Source: an uncultured Poribacteria bacterium (GTDB lineage Bacteria > Poribacteria > WGA-4E > PCPOR2b). From it: a stretch of DNA of 64,000 nt. The stretch is taken from NCBI GenBank assembly GCA_958296125.1, contig OY282444.1, positions 4,187,623-4,251,622 of the forward strand, given 5' to 3'. The position numbers and the translations under genes are program-made. Under the pieces are notes generated by a model, which made no database searches, was not told the DNA's origin, and saw only the letters and a program-made list of their open reading frames with translations. Positions 62,117-64,000 of the stretch are shown in pieces (the first letter of the stretch is position 1; each line of letters starts with the position of its first letter).

Positions 62117-64000
62117 ATGACCTCACGCAAGAAGCTTATTGAAGTTGACCTACCGCTAGACGACATCAACCGCGAATCCGCCCGCGAGAGGTTCTTCAAG
62201 CACGGGCATCCGTCCACATTGCATACATGGTGGGCACGCCGCCCGTTAGCTGCGTGCCGCGCGGTCATCTTTGCCAGCATGGTGGATGACCCCTCCGCCT
62301 GCCCCGATGAGTTCCCCACCCCGGACGAGCAACGTACCGAGCGAGAACGGCTCCACGAAATCATCCGACAGCTGGTCAAATGGGAGAACACCGATGAGAG
62401 CCGATTTGGTGTGAAAACGCTCGTAGCAAACGCGCGCTACGAAATTGCCCGATCGGTGGCGCGTTCGCGGGGTGAAACGGCACCCACTGACCCGACTGAA
62501 GTGTTGAACTACCTGCGTGAAAAGACGCTGCCAATATATGATCCCTTTGCCGGTGGCGGTTCTATCCCCCTTGAAGCGCAACGGCTCGGCCTGAAGGCGG
62601 TCGCCTCGGACCTGAACCCGATAGCGGTTCTCCTTAACAAGGCGTTGATCGAAATACCACCGAAGTTCTGTAACCTTCCGCCGGTCAATCCCGAAGCGGA
62701 CCGCATCGGAATGACAGTGGGCAAAGGGAAAAAGAAGCAGCAGCTGCCTTGGAGCGGCGCGTCCGGGCTCGCAGACGACATCCGCTATTACGGCGCGTGG
62801 ATGCGCGAAGAGGCGTTTAAGCGGATCGGGCATCTCTATCCGAAGGTAAAAGGGACAAATGCTACTGTGATTGCGTGGCTTTGGGCGCGGACAATCCCCT
62901 GTCCTAATCCCGCGTGCGGCATCCAGATGCCCCTGCTAAAGACCTTTCAACTCTCTATAAAGAGAAACAATCAACATTGGATTAAACCCGTCGTTGACTA
63001 CGAGACGAAGCGTGTATCCTTTGTGGTGTCCCGCGAGCGTCCGTTCCGTGACCAGGGTCCGTTCCGAGACCAGGGGGACAGCACGGTGGACCGCCACGGT
63101 GCCGTCTGTATTGCCTGCAACAACGCAGCTCCGCTGTCTTATGTCCGCGAGCAGGCGAAGGCTGGTAATATGGAGGAGCAGATGACTGCCATTGCCGCCG
63201 AGGGGGACCGCAGGCGGCTCTATGTGTCGCCGACCGATGAGCATATCCAAGCCGCACTATCCGCCGAACCCACTTGGCAGCCTTCCCAAGCAATGCCCGA
63301 TAACCCTACTTTGGTAAGTGGACGGGGGTTTGGCATTACCCATTGGCATCAACTTTTCACCAAACGTCAACTCACGGCATTGACCACGTTCAGCGACTTG
63401 ATTGCAGATGTCCACCAAATGGTAAAGCAAGAGGGTGGAAACGATGAATACGCTAATGCCCTTTGTGCATATCTTGCCCTCGCGGTTGGAAGAGAGGCAG
63501 ATATGTGCTCTAGCTTTGACAGATGGCAAAACTCTGGCGACAAAAGCGCCGGAGTTTTTGGTCGCCAGGCAATTCCGATGATTTATGATTTTGCTGAATC
63601 GAATCCCTTTTCCAATTCAGCAGGAAACTGGCTGGCACATATTAACTGGATTGCCAAGGTTATTGAGCGCCTGCCCGCGAATGTGAACAACGGGGCAGTC
63701 CACCAAGCGGATGCGTCCACCACGATTCACGCCCAAGATGGTCCTGTTATTGTTACCGATCCGCCCTACTACGATAACATCGACTATGCCGATTTGTCCG
63801 ATTTCTTTTACGTGTGGCTGCGTCCGTTACTCCGTGATATTTACCCGTATCTGTTTGCTGGTATCCTGACCCCCAAGGAGGAGGAGATAACAGCTATTCG
63901 ATCCCGATTTGATGAGCCCCGGCAGAGATTTGAGGGCTTGCTGAACAAGACCCTACAGTTGATACGGGAGCGATGCAGTCCGGAGTTTCCGGCCTCCATC
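62117..64000 (+). CDS. DUF1156-type DNA methyltransferase, 3' end outside window
   Basis: 628 codons open to the last base, so truncated by the window. Starts MTSRKKLIEVDLPLDDINRESARERFFKHGHPSTLHTWWARRPLAACRAVIFASMVDDP, the DUF1156 signature. Motif I DPFAGGGSIPLEA (~150) and motif IV VTDPPYYDNIDYADL (~553) mark a gamma/alpha-type adenine-N6 or N4-cytosine methyltransferase. A zinc-ribbon-like CPNPACG and CIAC pair lies between. An 18-base repeat (63041-63076) duplicates PFRDQG. GGGAG before the ATG; 24 bases after the HEPN-DUF499 gene. Likely the self-marking methylase or effector partner of that ATPase. Further system genes should lie to the right. Confidence 0.9.
   Translation, partial: MTSRKKLIEVDLPLDDINRESARERFFKHGHPSTLHTWWARRPLAACRAVIFASMVDDPSACPDEFPTPDEQRTERERLHEIIRQLVKWENTDESRFGVKTLVANARYEIARSVARSRGETAPTDPTEVLNYLREKTLPIYDPFAGGGSIPLEAQRLGLKAVASDLNPIAVLLNKALIEIPPKFCNLPPVNPEADRIGMTVGKGKKKQQLPWSGASGLADDIRYYGAWMREEAFKRIGHLYPKVKGTNATVIAWLWARTIPCPNPACGIQMPLLKTFQLSIKRNNQHWIKPVVDYETKRVSFVVSRERPFRDQGPFRDQGDSTVDRHGAVCIACNNAAPLSYVREQAKAGNMEEQMTAIAAEGDRRRLYVSPTDEHIQAALSAEPTWQPSQAMPDNPTLVSGRGFGITHWHQLFTKRQLTALTTFSDLIADVHQMVKQEGGNDEYANALCAYLALAVGREADMCSSFDRWQNSGDKSAGVFGRQAIPMIYDFAESNPFSNSAGNWLAHINWIAKVIERLPANVNNGAVHQADASTTIHAQDGPVIVTDPPYYDNIDYADLSDFFYVWLRPLLRDIYPYLFAGILTPKEEEITAIRSRFDEPRQRFEGLLNKTLQLIRERCSPEFPASI

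Noticed and set aside
61645-62391. 248-codon minus-strand frame
   Set aside because: Spans two real plus-strand genes and is Ser-rich, a shadow.

Overview
The window looks like chromosomal DNA of an uncultured Gram-negative heterotroph. Supporting signs are signal peptides and likely lipoproteins, an RND pump, a sodium:solute symporter, tandem paralogues, giant multidomain exported proteins and many dispersed palindromic repeats between genes. The gene mix (OPT-like double-DUF membrane proteins, Gfo/Idh, enolase-superfamily and amidohydrolase enzymes, S55 peptidase) resembles Candidatus Poribacteria or PVC-like genomes. That placement is inference. No rRNA, tRNA or CRISPR array was seen.

Region by region. 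1-3.9 kb: two tandem TPR paralogues, the first cut by the window edge. 3.9-13.9 kb: inositol-phosphatase-like enzyme, orphan RND pump, PLP-dependent deaminase-like enzyme, thiamine-binding-like protein, RarA, a membrane protein, NTF2-like protein, a membrane-anchored superoxide-reductase-like protein lacking the usual Cys, a cupin and an amidohydrolase. 14-18.1 kb, minus strand: a beta-propeller protein and an S55-type peptidase with its two halves in swapped order. 18.2-23.9 kb, minus strand: an envelope-stress block (PspA-like, PH-like, YqiJ-like, flotillin/YqiK-like with fifteen 11-residue repeats, DUF151 nuclease-like, second PspA, small membrane protein) with two matching sigma-54-like promoters. 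24.2-25.3 kb, minus strand: smpB followed by ssrA (tmRNA), whose T-loop is split by a 264-nt group I intron.

25.5-32.3 kb: MaoC hydratase, CoA-transferase, a glycoside-hydrolase-like TIM barrel, a decayed cupin, a tartrate/isopropylmalate-type dehydrogenase and an XRE/ImmA regulator-protease pair. 32.7-40.1 kb: a 2469-residue protein joining LysM-like modules interrupted by Ca-binding-type loops, a degenerate M28 peptidase-like domain, a long helical region and an FtsX/MacB-like permease. 40.3-41.9 kb: a DNA methyltransferase fused to an HNH nuclease domain. 42-48.9 kb: a small membrane protein, two tandem 12-plus-helix transporters, an unknown protein, a PqqD-like protein and a LolD/MacB-type ABC ATPase that could serve the giant permease. 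48.9-58.5 kb: plant-type ferredoxin reductase, Fe-alcohol dehydrogenase, an exported discoidin/FlgD-like protein, a sodium symporter, an oxidoreductase, a lipid kinase and an enolase-superfamily enzyme. 58.7-64 kb: a likely defence operon entering from the right, a HEPN-DUF499 ATPase followed by a DUF1156 DNA methyltransferase that runs off the window.

The strongest unusual signals are the intron-split tmRNA gene, the sigma-54-linked PspA/flotillin block, the giant LysM-M28-FtsX fusion, the methyltransferase-HNH fusion, the HEPN-DUF499/DUF1156 pair, and a palindromic repeat family that also sits inside coding sequences.
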